Positions 1-6,537 of a stretch of 8,294 nt of DNA are shown one piece after another. Below the pieces are notes generated by a model that ran no database searches, was not told where the DNA came from, and saw only the letters and a list, made by a program, of their open reading frames with translations. Each line of letters starts with the position of its first letter. Positions within the stretch are counted from its first letter, which is position 1. The stretch spans positions 1-8,294 of the forward strand of contig NZAX01000116.1 of NCBI GenBank assembly GCA_002687665.1, in the 5' to 3' direction. The position numbers and the translations under genes were made by a program. This DNA is from Flavobacteriaceae bacterium. Lineage in GTDB: Bacteria; Bacteroidota; Bacteroidia; Flavobacteriales; Flavobacteriaceae.

Positions 1-35
1 ATATTAATTGGAATTAATTTTTCTCCGTCAACCAT
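1..35 (-). CDS. gyrA: DNA gyrase subunit A, N-terminal end only (cut by window edge)
   Basis: Reading the minus strand from the ATG at 35-33 gives MVDGEKLIPIN, with the next codon cut after two bases. The stretch GEKLIPIN directly after the start is the usual opening of Bacteroidota GyrA, where it precedes the conserved IEDEMKSAYIDYSMSV region. GyrA is the breaking and rejoining subunit of DNA gyrase, which introduces negative supercoils using ATP. Only eleven full codons are visible, so no catalytic residue can be checked. Support comes from the peptide and from the position: a gyrA gene divergent from clpC is, from memory, a common arrangement in flavobacteria. A chance match is possible but unlikely given the in-frame ATG and an open frame to the edge. 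Confidence 0.75.
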   Translation of the reverse strand, partial: MVDGEKLIPIN

Positions 36-121
36 TTATTTTTATTTACGTATTAGCTAAAATACTCTATCAGCTTGTTTGTATTGGGATTTCCGCAATA
101 TTTTTTACTGAATTTATCAAC

Positions 122-142
122 ATGATAATATCATATTATGAT
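122..142. repeat. Imperfect 21-bp inverted repeat, possible operator
   Basis: Arms ATAATAT (125-131) and ATATTAT (133-139) pair perfectly around C132. After one G/G mismatch, the outer AT bases also pair. A second palindrome, TGATA-A-TATCA (123-133), is nested in the left half. It lies between the divergent gyrA and clpC starts, where a protein-binding site could affect either gene. In DNA this AT-rich, symmetry could also be chance. No known regulator is assigned; similarity to a Fur box covers only one half-site. Confidence 0.3.
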
Positions 143-209
143 TGTAAAATTTTGCTTTTGCCATTTTGCTAAATGATATTTTTTTTGTCTCTTAGCTATA
201 GAAAGACAT

Positions 210-226
210 TTGGAACGCTTTTTGAT
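210..226 (+). promoter_or_regulatory. Candidate sigma-54-like promoter of clpC
   Basis: The sequence TTGGAACGCTTTTTGAT resembles the sigma-54 consensus TTGGCACG-N4-TTGCA. The -24 GG is at 212-213, followed by ten bases and then GA at 224-225 where GC is expected. The spacing is exact, but the C of the -24 GGC and the C of the -12 GC are both A. If used, transcription would start near 236, leaving a leader of about 20 bases before the clpC ATG at 258. This is inferred from sequence only; sigma-54 control of clpC is not something I can cite. Confidence 0.3.
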
Positions 227-257
227 TAATTCAAAAATTGGATAATAACTTTCAAAT

Positions 258-2807
258 ATGGATGATAACTTTTCACCTAGAGTAAAAGATGTAATTTCTT
301 ACAGTAAAGAAGAAGCCCTAAGATTGGGCCACGGCTCCATTGGGACAGAACATCTAATGTTGGGGATATTGAGAGACGGTGAGGGAAAAGCAGTATCAAT
401 TCTTAAATCTATTGAAATCGACCTCAATGAACTAAGACAAAAGGTCGAAATTCTCAACCCCGCTGTAGTTGAAAATTCGGGTGTGGTCAACAATAAGAAA
501 AACCTTCACCTTACCCGACAAGCAGAACGCGCATTGAAGACAACATTTCTAGAAGCAAAGCTTTTTCAAAGTGACATCATCAATACTGCTCATCTGTTAC
601 TTTGTATCCTAAGGAATGAGAATGATCCAACAACAAAGCTATTACTTAACCTGAACATTGATTACGACATCGTCAAGGAACAGTTTAAATTAATGATCGC
701 CAGTGACGACCAAAACTACATTGATATTTCTTCTTCATCTTCATTTCCGGATGAAAAAGAAGATGAAAATGAGTCAGGTAAAGAAAATCCATTTGTACCT
801 ACCACCGAATCAAGAGTCAATGTCAAGTCTAAAACACCAGTTTTGGATAATTTTGGTCGCGATGTTACTGCCTTAGCTGAAAAAAATAAATTAGATCCTG
901 TAGTTGGGAGAGAAAAAGAAATCGAAAGGGTTTCACAAATCCTTAGCAGAAGAAAGAAAAATAATCCATTATTGATTGGGGAGCCAGGGGTTGGGAAATC
1001 AGCCATTGCAGAGGGACTTGCATTGCGTATTATCCAAAAAAAGGTTTCCAGAGTGCTCTATGGCAAACGTGTTGTTTCCCTCGATTTAGCGAGTTTGGTT
1101 GCAGGAACCAAATACCGAGGCCAATTTGAAGAGCGCATGAAAGCTGTAATGAATGAACTGGAAAAAAATGAAAATATAATTTTATTTATTGACGAAATCC
1201 ACACCATAGTTGGTGCTGGAGGAGCCACAGGAAGCTTAGATGCCTCCAATATGTTTAAACCTGCCTTGGCACGTGGAGAAATTCAATGTATCGGTGCAAC
1301 AACACTAGACGAATATAGACAAAACATAGAAAAAGACGGTGCATTGGAAAGACGTTTCCAAAAAGTTTTGATCGAGGAAACCACTGAAGAGGAGACCCTC
1401 GAGATATTGAGGAACATCAAAGATAGATACGAGAATCATCACAATGTCATTTACACTGATGAGGCTCTCAAAGCCTGTGCCGAACTCACTTCAAGATACA
1501 TGACAGACCGCTACCTCCCTGATAAGGCCATCGATGCACTTGATGAAGCAGGATCGAGGGTCCATATTAACAACATGAATGTCCCCGATGAAATCCTAAA
1601 GCTTGAAGAGGAACTCGAGAGAGTAAAAGAACAAAAAAATTCTGTTGTAAAAAAACAAAAATATGAGGAGGCAGCCAAGCTTAGAGATGATGAAAAAAGG
1701 GTTGAAAGAACCCTTCACGATGCTCAAGAAAGGTGGCAGGAAGAGTCGAAACTTAACAGGGTTACCGTAAATGATTTACATATTGCAGATGTTGTATCCA
1801 TGATGACCAACATACCAGTAAACAAAATTATTAAAAGTGAGAAAAAGAAATTGGCTCACCTAACCAAAATCATTGGTGAAAAAATCATCGGACAAAAAGA
1901 GGCCGTTGAAAAAGTCGTAAAGGCCATACAAAGAAACAGAGCGGGTCTTAAAGATCCCGACCGACCTATAGGCTCATTTATTTTCCTTGGACAAACTGGA
2001 GTTGGTAAAACACAATTAGCCAAAATTTTAGCTAAAGAAATTTTTGACTCCGAAGAAAACCTCATTCGAATTGACATGAGTGAATACATGGAAAAATTTG
2101 CCATTTCTAGATTAATTGGAGCCCCTCCTGGTTATGTTGGATATGAAGAAGGTGGGCAACTGAGTGAAAAAGTAAGAAGAAGGCCTTACTCCGTCATTTT
2201 GTTGGATGAGGTTGAAAAAGCTCATCCCGATGTTTTTAATATGCTACTCCAAGTCTTGGATGACGGTTTCTTGACTGATAGTCTTGGTAGAAAGATTAAT
2301 TTTCAAAACACCATCATAATAATGACCTCCAATATTGGAGCAAAACAAGTAAAAGACTTTGGCACCGGTGTTGGTTTTGAAACCTCAAGTATGAAATCTC
2401 AAGCCAGCGAGATAGAGAAAGGTGTAATTCAAAATGCTTTAAAGAAAACATTCGCACCCGAATTTTTAAATCGTATCGACGATGTAGTAATTTTTAATAC
2501 ACTTGAAAAGAAAGACATTGAAAAAATTGTCGATATTGAATTAATAAAACTTATTAAAAGAGTTGAAAAGCTAGGTTTTGGCTTATCTCTCACCAAAGCT
2601 GCAAAAGCTTTCTTGAATGATAAAGGTTTTGACAAGAAATACGGAGCTCGACCCCTTAATAGAGCTATTCAGAAGTACATAGATGATCTATTGGCTGAGA
2701 ATGTTGTAAACAATAACATTGAAGAAGGAATACACATTACCCTAGATTACAAGAAAGGGGACGAAGGACTCCATATCAAATCGGGTAAGGAGATTAAAGA
2801 GAACTAA
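258..2807 (+). CDS. clpC: ATP-dependent Clp protease ATP-binding subunit ClpC
   Basis: An 849-residue Hsp100/Clp class I AAA+ unfoldase that would feed substrates to the ClpP peptidase in the cytoplasm. Two Clp_N repeats (about 5-145) lead into a Ser- and acid-rich linker (about 150-190, five serines at 158-162). The first AAA+ domain has Walker A GEPGVGKS (241-248), pore loop KYRG (285-288), Walker B IILFIDE (D312, E313) and an ERRF segment (364-367). A coiled middle domain with a UVR-type motif (YEEAAKLRD from 469) separates it from the second AAA+ domain, with Walker A GQTGVGKT (578-585), pore loop GYVG (625-628) and Walker B D650/E651. VGF at 705-707 matches the position of the ClpP-docking loop of ClpC proteins. 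The UVR motif, short middle domain and docking loop favour ClpC over ClpB; length is slightly above the usual 810-850. The ATG is supported by the MDDNFSPRVKDVI opening typical of the family. It is monocistronic, with a terminator just after it. No clpP or adaptor gene lies in the window. Confidence 0.97.
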   Translation: MDDNFSPRVKDVISYSKEEALRLGHGSIGTEHLMLGILRDGEGKAVSILKSIEIDLNELRQKVEILNPAVVENSGVVNNKKNLHLTRQAERALKTTFLEAKLFQSDIINTAHLLLCILRNENDPTTKLLLNLNIDYDIVKEQFKLMIASDDQNYIDISSSSSFPDEKEDENESGKENPFVPTTESRVNVKSKTPVLDNFGRDVTALAEKNKLDPVVGREKEIERVSQILSRRKKNNPLLIGEPGVGKSAIAEGLALRIIQKKVSRVLYGKRVVSLDLASLVAGTKYRGQFEERMKAVMNELEKNENIILFIDEIHTIVGAGGATGSLDASNMFKPALARGEIQCIGATTLDEYRQNIEKDGALERRFQKVLIEETTEEETLEILRNIKDRYENHHNVIYTDEALKACAELTSRYMTDRYLPDKAIDALDEAGSRVHINNMNVPDEILKLEEELERVKEQKNSVVKKQKYEEAAKLRDDEKRVERTLHDAQERWQEESKLNRVTVNDLHIADVVSMMTNIPVNKIIKSEKKKLAHLTKIIGEKIIGQKEAVEKVVKAIQRNRAGLKDPDRPIGSFIFLGQTGVGKTQLAKILAKEIFDSEENLIRIDMSEYMEKFAISRLIGAPPGYVGYEEGGQLSEKVRRRPYSVILLDEVEKAHPDVFNMLLQVLDDGFLTDSLGRKINFQNTIIIMTSNIGAKQVKDFGTGVGFETSSMKSQASEIEKGVIQNALKKTFAPEFLNRIDDVVIFNTLEKKDIEKIVDIELIKLIKRVEKLGFGLSLTKAAKAFLNDKGFDKKYGARPLNRAIQKYIDDLLAENVVNNNIEEGIHITLDYKKGDEGLHIKSGKEIKEN

Positions 2808-2825
2808 AAATCAGATCTTTTATAG

Positions 2826-2856
2826 AAGCCATCCAACAGCGGGTGGCTTTTTTTTT
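2826..2856 (+). terminator. Rho-independent terminator of clpC
   Basis: Arms AAGCCATCC (2826-2834) and GGGTGGCTT (2841-2849) form a 9-bp stem with one T-G pair and the loop AACAGC. A run of nine T (2848-2856) follows. It begins 18 bases after the clpC stop codon, so clpC transcription should end here and the thr operon should need its own promoter. Confidence 0.92.
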
Positions 2857-2867
2857 AAGAAGTCCTA

Positions 2868-2899
2868 AGCTAAAATTTTTTCCAAAAAATTTTTAAGCT
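2868..2899. repeat. AT-rich inverted repeat upstream of the thr promoter
   Basis: The arms AGCTAAAATTTTTT (2868-2881) and AAAAAATTTTTAAGCT (2884-2899) are complementary apart from two extra bases in the right arm, around a CC centre. The A- and T-tracts are likely to bend DNA and could act as an UP-like element. The arrangement could also form an AT-rich cruciform or hairpin. It has no T-tract continuation suited to a terminator and is probably not one. Confidence 0.35.
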
Positions 2900-2912
2900 G
2901 ATGGTTTTGTAA

Positions 2913-2920
2913 TATTTTTG
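2913..2920 (+). promoter_or_regulatory. Candidate -7 element of the thr operon promoter
   Basis: TATTTTTG fits the Bacteroidota main sigma factor -7 consensus TAnnTTTG. Transcription would start near 2926, about 12 bases before the leader ORF. The matching -33 TTTG at about 19-21 bases upstream is poor: only T-rich sequence around 2890-2897 is present, and the good TTTTG at 2905-2909 is too close. The position right after the clpC terminator and before the leader ORF makes a promoter here likely, even if these exact bases are uncertain. Confidence 0.4.
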
Positions 2921-2937
2921 CTTACATCATAGATAAT

Positions 2938-3045
2938 ATGAATAATTTAAATATCCGTACATCCGGTTTCAGGTCAAAAGTTATTGTTATAACCACTTCC
3001 ATTTCAACAATGAATACCCCTATAGGGGGAGATCATTACATATAA
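2938..3045 (+). CDS. thrL: Threonine operon leader peptide (putative, 35 aa)
   Basis: A short ORF starts at ATG 2938 and stops at TAA 3043-3045, 115 bases before thrA. The peptide begins MNNLNIRTSGFRSK and then runs VIVITTSIST (residues 15-24), ending TMNTPIGGDHYI. Five Thr, six Ile and two Val codons in 35 residues, clustered next to each other, are what a Thr/Ile-sensing attenuator leader should show. It resembles the enterobacterial thr leader in logic but not in length or sequence. A ribosome slowed in the cluster for lack of charged tRNA-Thr or tRNA-Ile would change folding or protection of the downstream RNA. The basic N-terminal part before the Thr/Ile cluster matches my recollection of leader peptides ahead of Bacteroidota thrA genes, but I cannot verify this here. 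No Shine-Dalgarno is visible, as is normal for the phylum. The symbol thrL is used by analogy of function. Confidence 0.65.
   Translation: MNNLNIRTSGFRSKVIVITTSISTMNTPIGGDHYI
3017..3028 (+). promoter_or_regulatory. Small GC hairpin inside the leader ORF
   Basis: CCCCTATAGGGG is a perfect 12-base palindrome that can form a 4-bp G-C stem with a TATA loop in the RNA. It lies about 15 bases after the Thr/Ile codon cluster, so a ribosome stalled in that cluster would sit close to it and a moving one would melt it. The same G run could instead pair with CCCC at 3115-3118. The regulatory role is inferred. Confidence 0.35.
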
Positions 3046-3160
3046 CGCCATGGCCAAATGTCCTCAAATCTATAGATTTAGATTCAAATCATAGCAATCA
3101 TCTCAAATCAATTACCCCAGACACATCAAAGTGCAGGGTTAAAAATGAAAAACATATAAA
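3046..3160 (+). promoter_or_regulatory. Untranslated thr leader segment, C-rich and G-poor
   Basis: This is the RNA between the leader stop codon and the thrA start. Over 3056-3135 I count 19 C against 7 G. The motif TCAAATC occurs three times (3064-3070, 3084-3090, 3103-3109), about 20 bases apart. A perfect 14-base palindrome, AAATCTATAGATTT, is at 3066-3079, and GCCATGGC is at 3047-3054. A weak stem ACCC/GGGT (3114-3117 with 3136-3139) ends shortly before thrA. There is no stable hairpin followed by a U-run, so a standard intrinsic attenuator is not evident. Unstructured C-rich RNA is compatible with Rho loading, but that is inference. Confidence 0.4.
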
Positions 3161-5608
3161 ATGAAAATTTTAAAATTTGGAGGAACATCGGTAGCAAACT
3201 CAGAAAGCCTATCGTGTGTTCTAAAAATTATTCAAAATCAAAGAGGTCCTATTTCAGTAGTCGTATCAGCTTTGGGAGGTGTAACTGACCTGCTAATGGA
3301 AATGCTTTCATTGGCTCAATCCGGTGAAGATCACTATAAAGACAATCTTACTGTAATTGAAAAACTACATTTGGATACAATCAAAAACTGCGTACCAATT
3401 CAGCACCAAAGTGCTATCATCAGTTTTTTGAAAAAAAACCTCAATGAGTTAGAATCAAAACTTGATGCAATTCACCTTTTAGAGGAGGTTACACCTAAAA
3501 ATAATTCCAGCATATCATCATACGGAGAAATTCTCTCTAGTAATATAATTCAGGAAGTCTTTACTTACAACAAAATCGATTCTGTATTAAAAGATAGTAG
3601 GGAACTCATTAAAACATCCTCCCATAATGGAAGAGATGTAGTAGATCAAAAAATTACAGATAATCTCATTAAGAATTTTTTCAAAAAAAACTCTTCTGAT
3701 GTTGTTTTAATCCCAGGTTTCATAGCTAGTAACAATTTGGGAGAAACCACTACCCTTGGTAGAGGAGGATCGGACTACTCGGCAGCTATCATTGCTAATG
3801 CCACTGATTCTAAGGTTTTAGAAATTTGGAGTGATGTCAGTGGCATGTATACTGCTGATCCCAAAATCGTAGCACAAGCTAAGCCAATTGAAAAATTAAC
3901 TTATTATGAAGCAATGGAACTTTCTCATTTTGGAGCCAAAGTAATTTACCCACCAACCTTACAACCCATCATTGAGAAAAAAATTCCAATTGTAATCAAA
4001 AACACTTTTGCACCCGAAGATCCGGGTACACTCATCGATGACACCCCTGCCCTTGAAAATGTTGAAATCGTTAAGGGAATCAGTCATATTGACAACGTTG
4101 CCCTAATCAATTTGGAAGGAAGTGGTATGATTGGAATCACCGGTTTTTCCAAGAGATTCTTTGAGGCCTTGTCTGACCAAAATATAAATGTGATTATGAT
4201 AACCCAGGCTTCCTCAGAGCACTCCATCTGTATTGGAGTAAAAGAAGACGAAGCCATTAAGGCCAAAAAGGTGATCGATGAAAAATTTGACTTTGAAATA
4301 TCCATCAACAAAGTTGCCCCTGCTCAAATTGAAAAAAACATGGTCAACATCGCTGTTGTGGGTGAAAAAATGAAGGATCACCAGGGAATCAGTGGAAAAC
4401 TATTCAGCAGTCTTGGGGCCAATAATATTAATATCAGGGCAATTGCTCAAGGCGCATCCGAAAGAAACATATCAATCATCATTGACAAAAAGAATGTTAT
4501 CAAAGCCATCAACACGCTACACGAGATTTTCTTTGAAGCCCAGATCAAAGAATTGAACCTTTTTGTCACAGGTGTGGGAAATGTGGGCAGTAAACTTTTG
4601 GAACAAATTGAAAAGCAAACTGAATATTTGATTGAAAATCTAAGGTTAAAAATTCGTGTTATTGCAATATCTAATTCAAAAAAAATGGTTTTGGGAGAAG
4701 ATTCTTTGGATTTGATCCAATGGAAATCACAATTAGAAGAAAGTCAAACCAATGCCAGTAGAGATGTGTTTTTTAAACATGCCAAAAAACTCAATCTTAG
4801 GAATAGTATTTTTGTAGACAATACGGCCAGTGAGATCATTGCCAAGGAGTATGCTCGTTATTTAAACAACAACATTGGTGTAGTTACTTGTAACAAAATT
4901 GCTGCTGCCGATGAGTTGAACAACTACCTCAACCTCAAAAAGATATCTAGAAAATTTGGAAGCCCATACTTGTTCGAAACCAATGTGGGAGCTGGACTAC
5001 CCATCATTGATACACTGAACAATCTCATCGCTTCCGGAGATCAAATCATCAAAATACAGGCCGTTTTATCCGGAAGTTTGAATTTTGTATTCAACAACTT
5101 CAAAAAGGGAGTCTCTTTCCACGATGTAGTTTTAGAAGCACAACAAGAAGGTTACACGGAGCCTGATCCCAAGATCGACCTCAGCGGTATTGATGTTGCC
5201 CGAAAAATATTGATATTGGCCCGTGAAAGTGGAATGAAAATTGAATTGGAGGAAATTGAAAATGAATCCTTCTTGCCTCAAGAATGTTTGGATACCCAAG
5301 ACAGCAAATCCTTTTTTGAATCCCTTCAAAAACACAGTGATCATTTTGAGAAATTATTGAAGAATGCCGAAAAGGAAGATGCTAAAATGAAATATGTTGC
5401 ACAATTGGAAAATGGAAAAGCCAAAGTAGGTATACAACTGATCAAAGAAGGACACGACTTTTACAATCTCGAAGGTAGTGACAACATCATCCTTTTCTAC
5501 ACCAATCGTTACAAAGAACAACCTCTTATTGTAAAGGGAGCGGGAGCCGGAGCAGATGTGACTGCCTCGGGTATTTTTGCCGATATCATCAGAATTGGAA
5601 AGCAATAA
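3161..5608 (+). CDS. thrA: Bifunctional aspartokinase / homoserine dehydrogenase I
   Basis: An 815-residue cytoplasmic enzyme, close to the 820 of E. coli ThrA. It phosphorylates aspartate with ATP and later reduces aspartate semialdehyde to homoserine with NAD(P)H. The kinase part opens with KFGGTSV (5-11) and has LGRGGSDYS (199-207) and a WSDVSGMYTADP segment (223-234). Two ACT regulatory domains follow, from about 310 (VALINLEGSG at 313) and from about 394 (MVNIAVVGE), the usual seat of threonine feedback. The dehydrogenase part starts near 465 with the dinucleotide-binding GVGNVG (471-476). It has the conserved lysine of TCNK (K579), the GYTEPDPKIDLSG signature (from 664) and VARK (K682), and ends with GAGAGADVTASGIFADIIR. 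All expected catalytic elements are present, so both activities should work. ATG 3161 places KFGGTSV at the normal distance; the upstream ATG at 3145 is out of frame. thrB starts two bases after the stop. Confidence 0.97.
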   Translation: MKILKFGGTSVANSESLSCVLKIIQNQRGPISVVVSALGGVTDLLMEMLSLAQSGEDHYKDNLTVIEKLHLDTIKNCVPIQHQSAIISFLKKNLNELESKLDAIHLLEEVTPKNNSSISSYGEILSSNIIQEVFTYNKIDSVLKDSRELIKTSSHNGRDVVDQKITDNLIKNFFKKNSSDVVLIPGFIASNNLGETTTLGRGGSDYSAAIIANATDSKVLEIWSDVSGMYTADPKIVAQAKPIEKLTYYEAMELSHFGAKVIYPPTLQPIIEKKIPIVIKNTFAPEDPGTLIDDTPALENVEIVKGISHIDNVALINLEGSGMIGITGFSKRFFEALSDQNINVIMITQASSEHSICIGVKEDEAIKAKKVIDEKFDFEISINKVAPAQIEKNMVNIAVVGEKMKDHQGISGKLFSSLGANNINIRAIAQGASERNISIIIDKKNVIKAINTLHEIFFEAQIKELNLFVTGVGNVGSKLLEQIEKQTEYLIENLRLKIRVIAISNSKKMVLGEDSLDLIQWKSQLEESQTNASRDVFFKHAKKLNLRNSIFVDNTASEIIAKEYARYLNNNIGVVTCNKIAAADELNNYLNLKKISRKFGSPYLFETNVGAGLPIIDTLNNLIASGDQIIKIQAVLSGSLNFVFNNFKKGVSFHDVVLEAQQEGYTEPDPKIDLSGIDVARKILILARESGMKIELEEIENESFLPQECLDTQDSKSFFESLQKHSDHFEKLLKNAEKEDAKMKYVAQLENGKAKVGIQLIKEGHDFYNLEGSDNIILFYTNRYKEQPLIVKGAGAGADVTASGIFADIIRIGKQ

Positions 5609-5610
5609 TT

Positions 5611-6537
5611 ATGGATCAAATTAAGATTTTTGCTCCTGCCAGTGTGGCCAATGTATCATGCGGATTTGACGTATTGGGATTTTGTCTTGACCCTGTGGGC
5701 GACGAAATGGTAATTCGAAAAACAGAATCCTCGGGCTTAAAAATTACTAAAATCGTAGGTCAAAGCCTCCCGCTGGATGTGAAAAAAAATGTTGCTGGCT
5801 CAGCCGCGGAAGCCCTGCTCAAATCCCATCCGCAAAAAGCAGGGTTTGAAATAGAAATTTACAAAAACATCAAAGCCGGTAGTGGAATTGGAAGCAGTGC
5901 TGCCAGTGCTGCAGGAGCTGTTTATGGTATCAATGAATTACTAGGTAAACCTTTTAAGGCCCAAGAATTGATTGCTTTTGCAATGGAGGGCGAAGCGCTG
6001 GCAAGTGGATCGGCCCATGCCGACAATGTGGCTCCAGTCCTTATGGGAGGAATCACTTTGGTAAGATCTATTGATCCTATTGATGTGATCCAGCTACCGA
6101 CACCCAAGGAGTTGACTGCCGTGATCTTACATCCCAAGATTGAATTAAAAACCATGCACGCACGTGAAATAATCAAAAAAAACGTTACAATGGAAAACGC
6201 TATCCGACAATGGGGGAATTTAGGGGCTTTCGTCTCTGCCTTGTATAAAGAAGACTACGGTTTAATGTCGAGAAGCTTGAAAGATGAAATTGTAGAACCC
6301 ATGCGATCACTTTTGATCCCAGAATTCGATTCTCTAAAAAAAGCCTCCATAAATGCAGGTGCATTGGGTTTTGGAATCTCGGGTTCCGGCCCATCAGTTT
6401 ATGCCCTAACCAAAGGAATGGAAACTGCCCAAAAAGTTTCTAAGGCCATTGATGAAATAATTTCATCTATTGGTATAGATTTTGAAATACACCTATCTAA
6501 AATCAACGATCAAGGAATCAAAATTTTACCCAATTAA
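5611..6537 (+). CDS. thrB: Homoserine kinase (GHMP family)
   Basis: A 308-residue GHMP-family kinase, matching E. coli ThrB (310). It transfers phosphate from ATP to homoserine, giving O-phosphohomoserine for ThrC. Visible family motifs are the N-terminal APASVANVSCGFDVLGF, the phosphate-binding loop GSGIGSSAAS (90-99) and the C-terminal glycine-rich GFGISGSGPSVYAL (from 253). The order homoserine dehydrogenase, homoserine kinase, threonine synthase separates it from mevalonate or ISPE kinases of the same superfamily. Its ATG lies two bases after the thrA stop, and its own TAA shares an A with the thrC start. Both junctions suggest one transcript and translational coupling. There is no independent promoter or Shine-Dalgarno before it. 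Confidence 0.97.
   Translation: MDQIKIFAPASVANVSCGFDVLGFCLDPVGDEMVIRKTESSGLKITKIVGQSLPLDVKKNVAGSAAEALLKSHPQKAGFEIEIYKNIKAGSGIGSSAASAAGAVYGINELLGKPFKAQELIAFAMEGEALASGSAHADNVAPVLMGGITLVRSIDPIDVIQLPTPKELTAVILHPKIELKTMHAREIIKKNVTMENAIRQWGNLGAFVSALYKEDYGLMSRSLKDEIVEPMRSLLIPEFDSLKKASINAGALGFGISGSGPSVYALTKGMETAQKVSKAIDEIISSIGIDFEIHLSKINDQGIKILPN

Larger units (their letters stand above)
36..257. other. Divergent gyrA-clpC intergenic spacer
   Basis: This very AT-rich spacer should hold the promoters of both gyrA (leftward) and clpC (rightward). It contains an imperfect inverted repeat at 122-142, three TTTTGC repeats at 150-155, 156-161 and 164-169, and a sigma-54-like element at 210-226. I found no convincing TAnnTTTG element of the main Bacteroidota sigma factor in either direction. 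I also found no CIRCE element and no tandem CtsR-type heptad repeat. No coding region is apparent. Confidence 0.7.

Noticed and set aside
150..169. Three TTTTGC repeats as possible main sigma factor promoter elements for clpC
   Set aside because: TTTG strings are present, but no TAnnTTTG with a proper -33 partner could be placed, so no promoter is called from them.
716..1006. 96-codon minus-strand ORF in clpC, Ser- and Phe-rich
   Set aside because: Its composition is the antisense of the acidic, Ser-rich ClpC linker and the first Walker A region, so it is a shadow of clpC.
2972..2978. GGTCAAA heptad resembling a CtsR half-site
   Set aside because: It occurs once, within the thr leader ORF and not upstream of clpC. 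CtsR sites need a tandem repeat near the clpC promoter.
3145..3159. Mini-ORF MKNI ending one base before the thrA start
   Set aside because: Four codons in A-rich DNA arise easily by chance. It is out of frame with thrA and has no distinguishing feature. It is only worth noting so that ATG 3145 is not mistaken for the thrA start.
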